This document shows positions 15,091-15,720 of a DNA stretch of 15,720 nucleotides, piece after piece. A program made the position numbers and the translations under genes. The notes under the pieces were generated by a model, which was not told where the DNA came from, ran no database searches, and saw only the letters and a list, made by a program, of their open reading frames with translations. How positions within the stretch are numbered: position 1 is the stretch's first letter; the number at the start of each line of letters is the position of its first letter. Origin of the DNA: Mollicutes bacterium (GTDB lineage Bacteria > Bacillota_I > Bacilli_A > Izemoplasmatales > Izemoplasmataceae); NCBI GenBank assembly GCA_003551455.1, contig PUMR01000082.1:1-15720 (forward strand), read 5' to 3'.

Positions 15091-15681
15091 ATGAAGAAAT
15101 ACGACAACGAGTTCTATGTGACCGCCGCCAAGGTCGGCAAACAGGCCCCCCGCTTCGAGATGGAGGCCGTCATGCCCAAAGGGGAGGGGACGGAGCGTTT
15201 CGGCAGGGTCCGTCTCGACGATTTCCTCAATGAAGGGAAATGGGTCGTGCTCTATTTCTATCCCCTCGACTTCACGTTCGTCTGTCCCACCGAGATCCAG
15301 CGTTTCAACGAACTGAACGAGGCCTTCGAAGACAAGGGTGCGGTGCTTGTGGCCGCCTCGACCGATTCGGTCTTCTCCCATCTGGCCTGGCAAGAGACGG
15401 GCGCATTGGGCCGTCTCGAACACATCCACGCCGCCGACAACAACCACACGGTGAGCGAGGCCTACGGCGTGCTGGACGAGGAGAAGGGCGTCGCCTGGCG
15501 GGGCACTTTCATCATCGCCCCGAACGGCATCTTGAAGAGCGCCCACGTGAACCACGGCGAAGGCGGCAGGAACGTCGACGAGGTGCTCAGGACCCTCGAG
15601 GTCTTCCAACACGAAGCCGAAGGGAAGCTCGTACCCTGCAACTGGAAGCCGGGCGAGGGTTTCGTCGGCGACAAGGATTGA
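15091..15681 (+). CDS. 2-Cys peroxiredoxin (AhpC/Prx1 family)
   Basis: Thiol peroxidase that reduces hydrogen peroxide and organic peroxides in the cytoplasm. In its 196 residues the active site is plain: YPLDFTFVCPTEIQRF with peroxidatic Cys65 and the helper Thr62, and Arg137 in AWRGTF. A C-terminal resolving Cys183 lies in LVPCNWKPGE. In common AhpC/Prx1 proteins this motif reads like VCPANW, with the Cys four residues before Trp; here it is two residues before, a variant form. The length and the VDEVLRTLEVFQ tail fit the typical 2-Cys group rather than Bcp or Tpx. No AhpF or thioredoxin reductase is adjacent, so the reductant is unknown (thioredoxin is likely by family). It has its own promoter and terminator, so it is probably a single-gene unit. 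ATG 15091 is set by GGAGGTG upstream. Confidence 0.95.
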   Translation: MKKYDNEFYVTAAKVGKQAPRFEMEAVMPKGEGTERFGRVRLDDFLNEGKWVVLYFYPLDFTFVCPTEIQRFNELNEAFEDKGAVLVAASTDSVFSHLAWQETGALGRLEHIHAADNNHTVSEAYGVLDEEKGVAWRGTFIIAPNGILKSAHVNHGEGGRNVDEVLRTLEVFQHEAEGKLVPCNWKPGEGFVGDKD

Positions 15682-15688
15682 CACATAG

Positions 15689-15717
15689 AACGCCCCGTTG
15701 CCGGGGCGTTTTTCTTT
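15689..15717 (+). terminator. Rho-independent terminator of the peroxiredoxin gene
   Basis: A 9-bp GC-rich stem (15689-15697 with 15702-15710) with loop TTGC is followed by TTTTTCTTT. It starts seven bases after the stop codon. No second gene is seen before the window ends. Confidence 0.93.
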
Positions 15718-15720
15718 GGA

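Overview
This window appears to come from a low-redundancy bacterial chromosome of roughly 60% GC (estimated by eye) that uses the standard genetic code. Trp is TGG, and TGA ends nine of the eleven genes. Every gene is on the + strand, and no tRNA, rRNA, CRISPR array, insertion sequence or phage gene was seen. The order hpf - secA - prfB - YitT/DUF2179 protein - S41 peptidase matches the Bacillus subtilis hpf-secA-prfB-yvjA-ftsEX-ctpB neighbourhood. The glg order also follows B. subtilis (glgB-C-D-A-P), and GlgD is largely a Bacillota protein. I therefore infer a Bacillota lineage related to Bacilli; the genus cannot be resolved by reading.

Layout. Positions 2-379 hold the end of a long-form hibernation-promoting factor, closed by a strong terminator (386-416). 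A short promoter region (417-491) then starts a run of eight genes on one strand with no gap above about 30 bases and no visible terminator: secA, prfB, a YitT-family membrane protein, a lipoprotein S41 protease, recX, glgB, glgC, a glgD-glgA fusion, and glgP (nine coding units if GlgD and GlgA are counted separately, eight plus secA as reading frames). Most neighbours overlap or lie a few bases apart. After glgP, a new promoter drives a single 2-Cys peroxiredoxin gene that ends in its own terminator (15689-15717).

How the genes work together. The second half is a nearly full glycogen cycle: GlgC makes ADP-glucose, GlgD-GlgA polymerises it, GlgB adds branches and GlgP releases glucose-1-phosphate. 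No debranching enzyme or phosphoglucomutase is present in the window. The first half is housekeeping: protein export (SecA), UGA/UAA termination (RF2), envelope proteolysis and RecA control (RecX).

The most noteworthy feature is the single reading frame joining a catalytically dead ADP-glucose pyrophosphorylase-like subunit (GlgD) to glycogen synthase (GlgA). Other points of interest are a probable CTG start for glgB, a prfB without the programmed frameshift, and attachment of the glycogen genes to the secA-prfB transcription unit.
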